NCBI RefSeq assembly: GCF_019449275.2
Contig: NZ_JAHZQZ020000011.1
Span: 1 to 64,000 of the forward strand
Reading direction: 5' to 3'
Length of the DNA stretch: 64,000 bases
Source of the DNA: Microbacterium sp. HD4P20
GTDB taxonomy: Bacteria; Actinomycetota; Actinomycetes; Actinomycetales; Microbacteriaceae
Shown: piece after piece, positions 44,402 to 52,826 of the stretch
Layout of the letters: every line of letters starts with the position of its first letter
How positions within the stretch are numbered: the stretch's first letter is position 1
The notes under the pieces: generated by a model
What the model was told of the DNA's origin: nothing
Databases searched by the model: none
What the model saw: only the letters and a program-made list of their open reading frames with translations
Made by a program: the position numbers and the translations under genes

Positions 44402-44456
44402 CCGACGCGCTCGTGGGTCACGCCGGGCGCGCCGCCCTGCGGGAATGACGCGAGCG
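44402..44456 (+). repeat. 55-bp direct repeat, right copy
   Basis: Copy of the GH15 3' end with one substitution (T to C). Its last nine bases, ACGCGAGCG, are also the first nine of a 25-bp match to the ABC permease gene (44448-44472), so two foreign fragments are joined here over a short shared sequence. Confidence 0.9.
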
Positions 44457-44472
44457 CCCATGCGCAGCAGCG
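44448..44472 (+). repeat. 25-bp direct repeat, left copy
   Basis: Identical over 25 bases to 45085-45109, which lies inside the 3' part of the ABC-2 permease gene. The pair encloses the VOC gene and the palindrome after it. Shares ACGCGAGCG with the end of the 55-bp repeat. Confidence 0.85.
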
Positions 44473-44556
44473 CCTGATCGGCCGGCACGGGCCTGGACAG
44501 GGATACGGCGCAGGAGGATCGTGGCCCCGGGGGCACTATCACTCTGGAGGCGCACA

Positions 44557-44967
44557 ATGTTCACACCCGACCGGCCGTTCTCAAGCTTCGCCGTTCCCGA
44601 CGTCGGCGAAGCGGCGGCCTTTTATCGCGACACGCTGGGCCTCGACGTCACCGTCTTCGAGGAGATGGGCGGCGGCTTCACCATCGCCTTGCCGGGCGCG
44701 GGGCACATCTTCGTATACCCCAAACCCGATCACGAGCCGGCGGTCTTCACGGTGCTGAACTTCGATGTCGACGATGTCGAGGCCGCCGTCGACGACCTGA
44801 ACGCCCGTGGTGTCGTGACCAAGATCTACACCGACCCCGACTACGGCACCGACGAGAAGGGCATCTCGCGCGGCTTCGAGGGCGGCCCCGACATCGCGTG
44901 GTTCCGCGATCCGGGCGGCAACGTCATCGCCGTCGGCCGGATGGCGCCCCAGATGACAGGCGGCTGA
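44557..44967 (+). CDS. VOC family protein (glyoxalase/bleomycin-resistance fold)
   Basis: Small metalloenzyme-fold protein of 136 residues with two beta-alpha-beta-beta-beta units. The N-terminal unit is SSFAVPDVGEAAAFYRDTLGLDV and the C-terminal unit is VLNFDVDDVEAAVDDLNARGV ending DIAWFRDPGGNVIAVGRM. Members include glyoxalase I, extradiol dioxygenases and antibiotic-binding proteins; the substrate is unknown. GGAGG lies 6 nt before the ATG. It is enclosed by the 25-bp repeats and is convergent with the ABC-2 permease gene. Confidence 0.85.
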   Translation: MFTPDRPFSSFAVPDVGEAAAFYRDTLGLDVTVFEEMGGGFTIALPGAGHIFVYPKPDHEPAVFTVLNFDVDDVEAAVDDLNARGVVTKIYTDPDYGTDEKGISRGFEGGPDIAWFRDPGGNVIAVGRMAPQMTGG

Positions 44968-44986
44968 CCACACGAGGCATCCGCTC

Positions 44987-45053
44987 CCGTTTGCGAATCG
45001 CGCACTTGGCACGACCATGGGGTCGAAGGCTGCAAGTGCGCGATTCGAAACGG
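44987..45053. repeat. Long intergenic palindrome between VOC and ABC permease genes
   Basis: A 22-nt left arm (44987-45008) pairs with a 21-nt right arm (45033-45053) with a single bulged base. The 24-nt loop itself contains CGACC-ATGG-GGTCG. It fills the 89-nt gap between two convergent genes and is the obvious bidirectional terminator, though far longer than needed. Confidence 0.7.
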
Positions 45054-45056
45054 ATG

Positions 45057-46187
45057 TCAGCGGGCCAGCGCCTCGCTGAGCTTCACGCGAGCGCCCATGC
45101 GCAGCAGCGAGTTCTGGTAGATGCGGGCGCCGACCAGGATGGCCACGACGCAGGTCGCGATGAGGATGACCAACGACAGCAGCGGCTCCCACCACTGCGC
45201 CTCACCGAGGAAGATCCGCATCGGCATGCCCACGGGCGCCGAGAACGGAACGTACGACATGACGCCAAGCACCAGCGGGTTGTCGTTGAAGAAGATCACC
45301 AGGAAGTACGGGGCCATGATGAGCAGCGTCAGGGGAGTTGTCGTCGACCCGATGTCCTCCTGGCGCGACACCATCGCGGCGGCCGCCGCGAACAGCGACG
45401 CGAGCAGGATGAAGCCGAACAGGAAGAACACCGCGAACCATGCGATCGGCGCACCGAGCCCCTGCAGCAGCGCGGTCTGATCGGTCACGGTCAGCCCCAC
45501 GACGGCGACGCCGGCCAGGATCAGGATCTGCCCCATCGCCAGGATCGTGTTGCCGATCACCTTGCCCGCCAGCAGCGACCGCACCGGGATGGCCGAGATG
45601 AGCAGCTCGACGACGCGCGTCTGCTTCTCTTCGACGACGCTCTGCGCGATCGTGCCGCCGAACATCGATGCGGCCAAGAGGAACACGATGCCGAATCCGA
45701 GCGCGGCGATGTAGCCGAGAGCGCCGTTGACTTCGTCGGGGTTGAGCAGCTCGACCGGCGGCAGCTGCGCCAGCTGCAGCATCAGCTGCGTCGGGGCGGC
45801 CGAGTCGGCGAGGATCGTGAAGCCGGTCGGTGAAGAGGCGTCGCCGACGATGGCGGCGTCGACGTCGCCGCTCTCGACCAGGGCCTCGGCCTCGGCACGG
45901 TCGCCGACATCGGTGACGTCGAGGCCCTGCGCCTCGCCGACGTACTGGGTGGCGTCGGCGGTCACTGCGACCGGCGTGCCGGTGGCGTTGGACGCCTGGA
46001 ACCCGCCCCAGATCACGAGCGCCAGGGCGCCGAGCACCATGATCGCCGTCGAGATGACGAATGCCTTGCTCCGCAGCTTCGAGCCGATCTCACGCTCGGC
46101 AACGAGCCAGACGCCCTGCGCGCCACTGAGGCTCTGCGTGGGTGCGGCGCCACGCGGCGCCGAGGTGCGGTCGAGGGAAGCGCTCAC
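45057..46187 (-). CDS. ABC-2 type permease (NatB-like)
   Basis: Membrane subunit of 376 residues. One helix lies near residues 42-62, then an extracytoplasmic region of about 100 residues (VTADATQYVGEAQGLDVTDV...), then five or six helices with QSVVEEKQTRVVELLISAIP, the conserved cytoplasmic loop of NatB/YhaP-type permeases. GTG 46187 overlaps the stop of the ATPase gene (GTGA). With that ATPase it probably exports Na+, a drug or a lipid-like compound. A 25-nt stretch of its 3' part is repeated at 44448. Confidence 0.87.
   Translation of the reverse strand: MSASLDRTSAPRGAAPTQSLSGAQGVWLVAEREIGSKLRSKAFVISTAIMVLGALALVIWGGFQASNATGTPVAVTADATQYVGEAQGLDVTDVGDRAEAEALVESGDVDAAIVGDASSPTGFTILADSAAPTQLMLQLAQLPPVELLNPDEVNGALGYIAALGFGIVFLLAASMFGGTIAQSVVEEKQTRVVELLISAIPVRSLLAGKVIGNTILAMGQILILAGVAVVGLTVTDQTALLQGLGAPIAWFAVFFLFGFILLASLFAAAAAMVSRQEDIGSTTTPLTLLIMAPYFLVIFFNDNPLVLGVMSYVPFSAPVGMPMRIFLGEAQWWEPLLSLVILIATCVVAILVGARIYQNSLLRMGARVKLSEALAR
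45085..45109 (+). repeat. 25-bp direct repeat, right copy (inside the ABC permease gene)
   Basis: Original context of the 25-bp match; it codes part of the C-terminal SLLRMGARVKL region of the permease on the minus strand. Confidence 0.85.
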
Positions 46188-47068
46188 TGGATGACCTCCT
46201 TGAAGATCTGGGCGAGGGTGGGATGCTGCGGTGCGAAGCTCGCGACGTCTCCCTGTGTCACGGCCCGGCGCAGGACGCGCTGGGCCGTCTCGTCGGAGTC
46301 GGCGTCGAACAGTGCATAGCCGCCGTCGAAGTCGAGCACCTCGACGCCTGGCTCGGTGCGCAGCCAGCCGGCGTCGCCGGCCGAGACCAGCTCGAACCGC
46401 CGGGTGGAGTGCTGCGCACGGAGCGCATCGCGCGCGCCGGCGGCCCGTATGGTGCCGCCCGCGATGATCACGAGGTCGTCGCACAGCCGCTCGACCACAT
46501 CGAGCTGGTGCGACGAGAACAGCACGGCGGCTCCCGCGGCGGCGCGCTCCTGCAGCACCGCGGCGACGACGTCGACCGCGAGCGGATCCAGGCCCGAGAA
46601 CGGCTCGTCGAGGATCAACACCTGCGGGTCGTGCACGAGGGCCGCGGCGATCTGCGCGCGCTGCTGGTTGCCCAGCGACAGCGTCTCGACGTTGTCTTCG
46701 AGGCGCTCGCCGAGTCCCAGCTGCTCGAGCAGCGCGGTCGCCCGGGCCGTGGCATCCGTCTTGGAGAATCCGTGCAGCCGCGCCAGGTACACGATGTGCT
46801 CGAGCACCTTCATCTTCGGGTAGAGGCCGCGCTCCTCGGGCATGTAGCCGAAGCGACGGCGATCGGATGCCCCGACCTCGGCACCGTCGAGCGTGACGGT
46901 GCCGCCGTCTCGTGCGAGCACTCCCAGCACGATCCGCATCGTGGTGGTCTTGCCGGCGCCGTTGCCGCCGACGAATCCCGTCAGGCGCCCGGGCCTGACC
47001 TCGAACGATACGTCGTCGAGCACGCGGCGTCCGCCGTAGCTCTTGGTGATCCCGCTCAGCTGCAGCAT
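46184..47068 (-). CDS. ABC transporter ATP-binding protein (NatA-like)
   Basis: Cytoplasmic ATPase of 294 residues. Walker A is GGNGAGKTT (34-42) and Walker B is VLILDEPFSGLD. The signature motif is LSLGNQQR instead of the usual LSGGQ, a change also known in some NatA/YhaQ-type exporters. The region after about 215 is the DUF4162-like C-terminal extension. The ATG at 47068 follows GAGGGGACAGG; the longer open frame upstream was discarded. It overlaps the permease gene and leads the operon. Confidence 0.88.
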   Translation of the reverse strand: MLQLSGITKSYGGRRVLDDVSFEVRPGRLTGFVGGNGAGKTTTMRIVLGVLARDGGTVTLDGAEVGASDRRRFGYMPEERGLYPKMKVLEHIVYLARLHGFSKTDATARATALLEQLGLGERLEDNVETLSLGNQQRAQIAAALVHDPQVLILDEPFSGLDPLAVDVVAAVLQERAAAGAAVLFSSHQLDVVERLCDDLVIIAGGTIRAAGARDALRAQHSTRRFELVSAGDAGWLRTEPGVEVLDFDGGYALFDADSDETAQRVLRRAVTQGDVASFAPQHPTLAQIFKEVIQ

Positions 47069-47308
47069 CCTGTCCCCTCTCCGACCGTGCGGTCGAATCT
47101 CCGGCATCGCCGGTCGAGCTTGTCGAGCTTGTGAAGACCACGCTATGAAACTGCAGCGGCGGTGTGCCTCCCCCCGGGGGCGGACTCTTCTCCGCCCGGA
47201 GGAGGGCTGAGGGTCTTCATGCACGGGAATAGACCTCAGTTCTATGTCCTTGCATGGAGATGGAACGTCTGCGGCGCCCCGCCCGGACCTCGCTATCTGG
47301 AGGAACAT

Positions 47309-47878
47309 ATGACCGACCGGACCATCGGCTACATCGTCGGCAGCATCTCGTCGACCTCGATCAACCGTCGCCTCGCCAAGGCGCTCGAGCATCTCGCACC
47401 CGCGGGCATGCGTCTGGTCGAGATCCCGATCGCCGATCTGCCGTTCTACTCGCCCGATCAGGACGCCGACTTCCCGCAGGCGGCGCGCGACTTCAAGAAG
47501 GCGATCGACGACGTGGACGGTGTCATCATCGTGACGCCTGAGTACAGCCGCTCCATTCCCGGGGTGCTCAAGAACGCCCTCGACTGGTCGGCACGTCCTT
47601 ACGGTCAGATGTCCTTCAACGGCAAGCCCACCGCGGTGATCGGCACGTCAGGCGGCGGCATCGCCACGGCCGCTGCACAGCAGCACCTGAAGGCGATCCT
47701 CAGCCACTACAACTCCCCGACGCTCGGCCAGCCCGAGGGCTACGTGCAGTCCACGCCCGGCCTGTTCACCGAGACCGGAGAGGTCACGAACGACCAGACC
47801 GCCGAGTTCCTCGTCGGCTATCTCGAAGCCTTCCGCGCGCTCGTCGACCGCTACGCACCGGTTGCCGTCGCCGCCTGA
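47309..47878 (+). CDS. NADPH-dependent FMN reductase
   Basis: Flavodoxin-like enzyme of 189 residues. The FMN phosphate loop is GSISSTSINRRLAKAL (10-25) and the family motif is TPEYSRSIPGVLKNALDW (about 77-94), followed by GTSGGGIATAAAQQHL. Members reduce FMN, azo dyes, quinones or chromate with NAD(P)H. GGAGGA lies 5 nt before the ATG at 47309. The 240-nt upstream gap contains a hairpin GGGCGGA/TCCGCCC (47178-47197) and an imperfect TAGA-N7-TCTA repeat, which may be regulatory. Confidence 0.88.
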   Translation: MTDRTIGYIVGSISSTSINRRLAKALEHLAPAGMRLVEIPIADLPFYSPDQDADFPQAARDFKKAIDDVDGVIIVTPEYSRSIPGVLKNALDWSARPYGQMSFNGKPTAVIGTSGGGIATAAAQQHLKAILSHYNSPTLGQPEGYVQSTPGLFTETGEVTNDQTAEFLVGYLEAFRALVDRYAPVAVAA

Positions 47879-47888
47879 GCTTCACGAG

Positions 47889-47924
47889 CCGCCGCCGGCT
47901 CGTTCGCGCAACGGCCGGCGGCGG
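47889..47924. terminator. Bidirectional terminator between FMN reductase and response regulator genes
   Basis: CCGCCGCCGG pairs perfectly with CCGGCGGCGG around a 16-nt loop, between two convergent stop codons. Confidence 0.65.
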
Positions 47925-47933
47925 AACGACGGG

Positions 47934-48653
47934 TCAGGCGAGGCCGTGCCGGTGGGCGTAGACGACGGCGGCGACACGGTCCCGCGCGCCGAGCTTCTGC
48001 AGCACATTCGACACATGCGTCTTCACGGTCGCCTCGCCGATATAGAGCCGCCGTGCGATCTCAGCGTTGCTCATCGCCTGCGCCACCAGTCGCAGCACCT
48101 CCGCCTCGCGGTCCGTCAGCCCCGCCGCTACCCGTGAGACGTCGTCTGGCTGCCGAGACCCCGGGTGCCGACCACCGTCTCGTCCAGCAGATGACGTCTC
48201 ACCGTCTGCCGAGGCCGAGGGGGCGGCGAAGCGGGAGATGACGCGCCGGGTCACCTCGGGGGCCAGCAGCGCGTCGCCGGCGGCGGCCACGCGCACGGCC
48301 GAGATCAGCTCCTCGGGCCCGGCGTTCTTCAGCAGAAAACCGCTCGCCCCAGCCGCGAGCGCATCGAACAGGTAGTCGTCGCGGTCGAACGTGGTCACCA
48401 CGACGATCGAGGGCGAGGGCGAGGCGTCGGCGACGATGCGGCGCGTGGCTTCGATCCCGTCCATGTCGGGCATCTGCACGTCCATGCACACCACATCGGG
48501 ACGCAGAGCGGATGCCGCGGCCACGGCCTCGGCTCCGGTCGAGGCCTCGCCGACCACCACCATGTCGCCGGCCGACTCGAGGATCATGCGGAAGCCCGCG
48601 CGCATCACGGCGTGGTCGTCCACCAGCAGCACGCGAATCGCGCCGGGGGTCAC
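47934..48653 (-). CDS. NarL/LuxR family response regulator
   Basis: DNA-binding response regulator of 239 residues. The receiver domain has D12-D13, phospho-acceptor D58 (VVCMDVQMPDMDG) and a conserved K near 108 (FLLKNAG). A linker of about 45 polar residues separates it from the LuxR HTH (about 178-235, LTDREAEVLRLVAQAMSNAEIARRLYIGEATVKTHVSNVLQKL). The GTG start overlaps the kinase stop codon (GTGA), so kinase and regulator are translationally coupled. The target genes are not evident. Confidence 0.92.
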   Translation of the reverse strand: MTPGAIRVLLVDDHAVMRAGFRMILESAGDMVVVGEASTGAEAVAAASALRPDVVCMDVQMPDMDGIEATRRIVADASPSPSIVVVTTFDRDDYLFDALAAGASGFLLKNAGPEELISAVRVAAAGDALLAPEVTRRVISRFAAPSASADGETSSAGRDGGRHPGSRQPDDVSRVAAGLTDREAEVLRLVAQAMSNAEIARRLYIGEATVKTHVSNVLQKLGARDRVAAVVYAHRHGLA

Positions 48654-49936
48654 GACCCCACCGCCGTGGCAGAGACGGGCACCCTCTCGAGCGGCACGCG
48701 CAACCGTACGAGGAACCCGCCCCGCGCGCGGGGGCCGGCGTCGAGCGTTCCGCCCGAGGCCAGCGCGCGCTCACGCATGCCGACCAGGCCCAGGCCCGGC
48801 CGCACCGCCAGCGTCGGCCGGCCCGAGTTCGACACCTCCAGCTCGACCGCGTCGGCGCCGTAGCGCAGGCGCACGTCGGCCGTGGCATCCGGTCCGCCGT
48901 GCCGGCGCGCGTTGGTCAGCGCCTCCTGCGCCACGCGATAGACGTTCACCTGCACGAGGTCGGGCAGGTCGACCGCGTCGCCGATCACCGTGAGGGTCGT
49001 GGGCAGACCGTTGTCGTTCGCGTACTGCACCAGCTCGTCCAGGGCCGACAGGTGCACCGTCGACTCGCCCTCCGAGTCGCCGGAAGAGGTGCGCAGCGTC
49101 TCGAGCAGCTGGCGCAGATCGTGCAGGGCGGAGCGAGCGGATGCCTCGACCGCGATGAGCGCCGTGCGCGCGGCATCCGGATCCTTCTCGAGCACGGCCC
49201 TGGCAGCGCCGGCCTGCACGCCCATGGCCGAGACATGGTGGGCGACGACGTCGTGGAGCTCGCGCGCGATGCGCACACGGTCGAGCGCGACCGCCTGCGC
49301 CGCGGTCACCTCACGCTCGCGCTCGAGCTCACGGGTCCGCTCCTCGAGCGCGGCGCGCGACAGCGCGGCGGCGTACGCCCGGTCACCCATGTAGAACGCC
49401 CCGCCGAAGAACGCGGCGTTCACCAGGAACTGGATCAGCATGAACGCCGCGAACGGCGAGAACAGCCCTGCCCGCGACAGCGCCTCGTCACTCGGGTCGA
49501 TCGCTGCTTGGAAGGTCGTGATGAGCAGCCACACGAACATGCCCACGATCACGGCGGCCCGCACGTAGACTGCGCGCCGGCGATTGTCCACCCACGCGCC
49601 GACGGTGTACATCCCGATGAAGATCGCGATGTTGCTCACGTACACCTCGGGGATGCGCGCCGAGACGCCGGCGAAGAACACGAGGGCGATCGCGACGACC
49701 ACGGCCTCGGGGTAGCGCCGGCGCACCGCGAGGGGGGCGGTGATTCCGAGGGCGTAGAGCAGCGCCCACTGCATGCCCGGCACCTCGGTGTCGCCGAAGA
49801 TACCCGCCACGGCTCCGAGAGCCGCGCTCAGCACAGCCCCCAGGAACAGTGCGGCGGCCAGCCAGACGTCGTTGCGCAGCTCGCGTGGCGTCGGCGGCGG
49901 CCGGTGGGCGGAGCGCTCGGGGGTGTGGACGGGCAT
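48650..49936 (-). CDS. Sensor histidine kinase (HisKA_3, DesK/NarX-like)
   Basis: Membrane kinase of 428 residues. About six hydrophobic helices fill residues 25-185 with short loops, so it probably senses the membrane or a small ligand. A coiled coil (about 195-220) leads to the dimerisation domain with H228 in RIARELHDVVAHHVS. The ATPase domain has VAQEALTNARRHG (N box) and GLGLVGMRERALASGG (G box). TACCGT lies 6 nt before the ATG (leaderless). It is coupled to the response regulator and separated from the sigma-factor gene by 85 nt. Confidence 0.92.
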   Translation of the reverse strand: MPVHTPERSAHRPPPTPRELRNDVWLAAALFLGAVLSAALGAVAGIFGDTEVPGMQWALLYALGITAPLAVRRRYPEAVVVAIALVFFAGVSARIPEVYVSNIAIFIGMYTVGAWVDNRRRAVYVRAAVIVGMFVWLLITTFQAAIDPSDEALSRAGLFSPFAAFMLIQFLVNAAFFGGAFYMGDRAYAAALSRAALEERTRELEREREVTAAQAVALDRVRIARELHDVVAHHVSAMGVQAGAARAVLEKDPDAARTALIAVEASARSALHDLRQLLETLRTSSGDSEGESTVHLSALDELVQYANDNGLPTTLTVIGDAVDLPDLVQVNVYRVAQEALTNARRHGGPDATADVRLRYGADAVELEVSNSGRPTLAVRPGLGLVGMRERALASGGTLDAGPRARGGFLVRLRVPLERVPVSATAVGS

Positions 49937-50021
49937 GCCTCAACGGTACGGACCGCGGCGGGCGCCGGCATCCGTCCCCCGGGGGAGATGGTGCGCCGGC
50001 TTGTTCGGTCCCGTGCCCGCG

Positions 50022-51944
50022 TCAGGCGGTCGGCGCCGGTGGCATCGCGACGACGGTGATGTCGGCGCGACGGCCGAGCATGCCGGTGACCGGGTCGAGA
50101 TACCGGATGCCGATCACGTGCTCGCCGGGAGCCATGTCATGTACGACCCGGCGCAGGGGTTCGTCTGTCAGCACATGGCGGTTGCCCGTCGAGGCGCCGT
50201 CCACCGACACGACCACGGTCTCGCCGGGGAGCCCGTCCAGCAGCAGGATGAGGTCGTCGTCGGCGCCGTCGAAGTCGGCATCGACGAGGTGCCCCTCGAG
50301 CGTGCCGCCGTCTGCCGTGATCGTCGGAGCCGGTGCCGAAAACGGCCCGATCGGCGCGCTCGCTGCCGACACGAGCTCGCCGGGCGCCGACTGCACCGCG
50401 TGGACGGTCATGCCAGAGCGGAGCGCGTCGGCGGGAATCTCGGCGCGGAACCGTCCGTCATCGCCCGCGGTCACCTCGGCCAGGCGCGTGCCGAGGTCGT
50501 CGATCAGCTCCACCGTCGCGTCGGCGACGCCGCTGCCCGTGATGGCTGCCGGCACCGGGGCCGCCAGATCCTGCGGGGCATCCAGTGCCGGTGCCGCGGT
50601 CTGCGGCGTCGGCGTCGGTGTGGGGGTCGGCGTGGGTGTGGGTGTGGGCGTCGGCGTGGGTGTGGGTGCAGGCGTGGGGCTCGGCGCAGGCGCCGGGCTC
50701 GGTGCGGGAGCGGGCACGGGTGCCGCCGGGGGTGCGGCATCCGGTTCCGGTGCGGCGACCGGCTCGACCGGCGGATCTGTCTCGGGAGCCGGCAGGGCGG
50801 TGTCGGGAACCGGCTGGGCCGCTTCGGCCGGGCCGTCGTCGTCGATCCCGAGCCCGGTGTCGGCTCCAGTGTCGTCCGAGACGATCGGCGCGCTGCTGTC
50901 GGCTGTGACGGTGCCATCGTCGGCCGGCGGATTCCACGGGGCGATCGCGATGACCACGGCGGCCGCTGCGGCGAGGGTCGCCGCGAGCACGCCGCCGGCG
51001 ATCCCCACGATCGGAAGGACGGTGGTGCCGGCGCCCCCCGCGCCGGCACCTCCGCCCACGGCTTCCCCAGCGCCGTTCCCCCCCGCTTCGGACGCTCCAC
51101 CCCAGTCGGGCGTCCCGGTCACCGCCGATGCCACGGCCGGAGTGGCATCAGCGGTATACGCGACGGCCCCAGCACCGCCGAGTACGAGTGGCAAGAGGAT
51201 CATCCGCAGCTTGTGCGAGACGTCCTCGATGTCTGCCGCGACGATGCGGCAGGCCTGGCATTCGCGCAGGTGCGCGTCGAGTCGCTTGCGATCGGCGCGG
51301 CGCACGGTCTTCTTCGTCTCGTTCGCGACGAGCAGTTCGCACACCCAACGGCACTCGGCCGGACGCCGCGGGTCGCTGACGTGGGCCTGCAGCCACGCCT
51401 GGCGGAATCCCTCGCGAGCGCGGTAGGCCAGCGCCGACACCGCGTTGGGCGTCATGCCGAGCAGGGGCGCCACCTCGCGGGGCTTCATGCCCTCGACCTC
51501 GAGGTACCACAGCAGCGTGCGCCAGCGTTCGGGCAGTTCGCGGAACGCCTGCGCGAGCACGGAGCGGTCGGCCAGTGCCTCGGCGATGTCAGCGGGCGCG
51601 TCGTCGGGCCGCTCGTCCAGGTCATCGAGCGGCTGCTCCTTCGACCGTCGCCCCCACGATGCGGCGACGTTGCGGATCGTGCTGAACAGATAGGGCCGGA
51701 AGCCTTCGCGCGGGCCGCCGCCCTTGCGGATCGCGGCGAGGATCGACATGAACGCCTCGGACACGAGGTCGTCCGGGTCGACCGAGGGGCTCACCGCACG
51801 CGCGGCGCGTCGGCCGCTCGCAACGTGACGCTGCCACAGGGTCGCGTACGCCGCGTCGTCGCCGCGGCGGGCGGCTTCGACCAGGTCGTCGTCGGACCGC
51901 TCGATGAGCGAATCGCCGGCGACGGCGGCGTTCGGGACGGTCAC
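50022..51944 (-). CDS. ECF sigma factor fused to anti-sigma zinc finger, membrane helix and extracytoplasmic domain
   Basis: One chain of 640 residues joins a sigma factor and its likely control parts. Residues about 18-95 are sigma region 2 (SPSVDPDDLVSEAFMSILAAIRK; FRPYLFSTIRNVAASW). Residues about 125-185 are region 4 (FRELPERWRTLLWYLEVEG; GMTPNAVSALAYRAREGFRQAW). A zinc-finger motif H-x3-C-x2-C (HLRECQAC, near 224) is typical of ZAS anti-sigma factors. A hydrophobic segment at about 242-262 and a strong one at about 306-335 follow. A Pro/Thr stalk (about 405-445) and a final Ig-like domain of about 180 residues lie outside. GTG 51944 follows GAGGAGA. It resembles actinobacterial ECF groups with fused membrane extensions. 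Confidence 0.85.
   Translation of the reverse strand: MTVPNAAVAGDSLIERSDDDLVEAARRGDDAAYATLWQRHVASGRRAARAVSPSVDPDDLVSEAFMSILAAIRKGGGPREGFRPYLFSTIRNVAASWGRRSKEQPLDDLDERPDDAPADIAEALADRSVLAQAFRELPERWRTLLWYLEVEGMKPREVAPLLGMTPNAVSALAYRAREGFRQAWLQAHVSDPRRPAECRWVCELLVANETKKTVRRADRKRLDAHLRECQACRIVAADIEDVSHKLRMILLPLVLGGAGAVAYTADATPAVASAVTGTPDWGGASEAGGNGAGEAVGGGAGAGGAGTTVLPIVGIAGGVLAATLAAAAAVVIAIAPWNPPADDGTVTADSSAPIVSDDTGADTGLGIDDDGPAEAAQPVPDTALPAPETDPPVEPVAAPEPDAAPPAAPVPAPAPSPAPAPSPTPAPTPTPTPTPTPTPTPTPTPTPQTAAPALDAPQDLAAPVPAAITGSGVADATVELIDDLGTRLAEVTAGDDGRFRAEIPADALRSGMTVHAVQSAPGELVSAASAPIGPFSAPAPTITADGGTLEGHLVDADFDGADDDLILLLDGLPGETVVVSVDGASTGNRHVLTDEPLRRVVHDMAPGEHVIGIRYLDPVTGMLGRRADITVVAMPPAPTA
50597..50708. 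repeat. Hexanucleotide tandem repeat coding a Pro-Thr stalk
   Basis: Repeats of GGTGTG/GGCGTG-type hexamers on the plus strand code alternating Pro-Thr (with some Ala and Ser) in the sigma fusion protein. The length is likely to vary between strains by slippage. Confidence 0.7.
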
Positions 51945-52031
51945 GTCTTCTCCTCGCCGGATGGCGTCTCTGGGGCTCACTCGTCTCACCGGCGCGGCGG
52001 ACCGCGTGCAGGCTAGCGACGTGTGCTGGGA

Positions 52032-52051
52032 AACCCCTGATGAGAGGGGTT
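52032..52051. other. Hairpin in the gap upstream of the sigma-fusion gene
   Basis: AACCCCT-GATGAG-AGGGGTT, a perfect 7-bp inverted repeat in the 247-nt divergent gap. It could be a regulator site or a 5'-leader hairpin of the sigma-fusion mRNA. Confidence 0.4.
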
Positions 52052-52153
52052 CGGGTCTTTGGGTGGAGCATGGGCTCCGAGTGTCAAGACGCGATGCGAC
52101 TTCGATCATGACGCGGGCCTCAGAAGAAAGTTCGCGATTCCGGTCGGCGTGGG

Positions 52154-52185
52154 GGAACGGATGTCACGGCGGCAGCCGTTAGCGT
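52154..52185 (+). promoter_or_regulatory. Possible ECF-type promoter overlapping a leaderless -10
   Basis: GGAAC (52154-52158), 19 nt and GTT (52178-52180) resemble the SigR/SigH-type consensus GGAAT-N18/19-GTT. TAGCGT (52180-52185) also lies 6 nt before the GTG at 52192. Either could drive the next gene. Confidence 0.35.
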
Positions 52186-52191
52186 GCGGCT

Positions 52192-52767
52192 GTGAGCGAC
52201 CCGCAGCCGGAATCCGCATCGCGACGGCGGGATGTGCCGGTGGGCGTCGTCATGGTCGGCATGGCGGCGGTCGCGTGGTGGCCCGCCTTCACTCTCGGGG
52301 CGTGGGGCGACATCTTCTTCGACGACATCCTCGGTCTGTGGGCGGCGTCGACGGCGGCGTTCGTCTTCGTCCTCGTCGAGCGGCGGCCGGTCGGTGGGCG
52401 TCTGGCCCGCGCTCTCGTGCTCCTGCTGCCGACGGTCTGGCTGGTGCTCAACTTCACGATCTCGGGTGAGACCACCGACCTGGCGGTCGCGCTCGTCGAC
52501 CTCGCGGCGCTGGCGGCGGTGCTGCTCGGCATCCCGTTCACGCTGTGGGTGCTCGTGCGGGTCGTCTGGCCCGACTTCGCGTCCCAGACGCGGCGCCGCA
52601 CCAAGTGGCTGATCGCCGGAGTGGTCCTCGGGATCGCCCTCGCCTCGTTCGTGCTCGGGCTGCACCAGGCGCACTTCCTGACGTGCGAGGACTTCGCGAT
52701 CAGCGGCAACTCCGAGCCCCACGGCTGCACGCCTGACCCGAGCCCCGACCCCTCGCCGGTCGAGTAG
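52192..52767 (+). CDS. Hypothetical four-helix membrane protein
   Basis: Unrecognised protein of 191 residues with a polar start and four or five hydrophobic helices (about 15-35, 45-65, 75-95, 105-125 and 140-160). The C-terminal 30 residues (CEDFAISGNSEPHGC then D-P-S-P repeats) are polar, with a Cys pair that could be disulfide-bonded outside. The start GTG is probably leaderless. It is divergent from the sigma-fusion gene across a gap with a possible ECF promoter, so it may belong to that regulon. Confidence 0.7.
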   Translation: MSDPQPESASRRRDVPVGVVMVGMAAVAWWPAFTLGAWGDIFFDDILGLWAASTAAFVFVLVERRPVGGRLARALVLLLPTVWLVLNFTISGETTDLAVALVDLAALAAVLLGIPFTLWVLVRVVWPDFASQTRRRTKWLIAGVVLGIALASFVLGLHQAHFLTCEDFAISGNSEPHGCTPDPSPDPSPVE

Positions 52768-52826
52768 CGAGCGTCAGGGGCGCAGCACCACGCCTCCGTC
52801 CGTGTGCGCGATTCGTCGCCGCCGGG

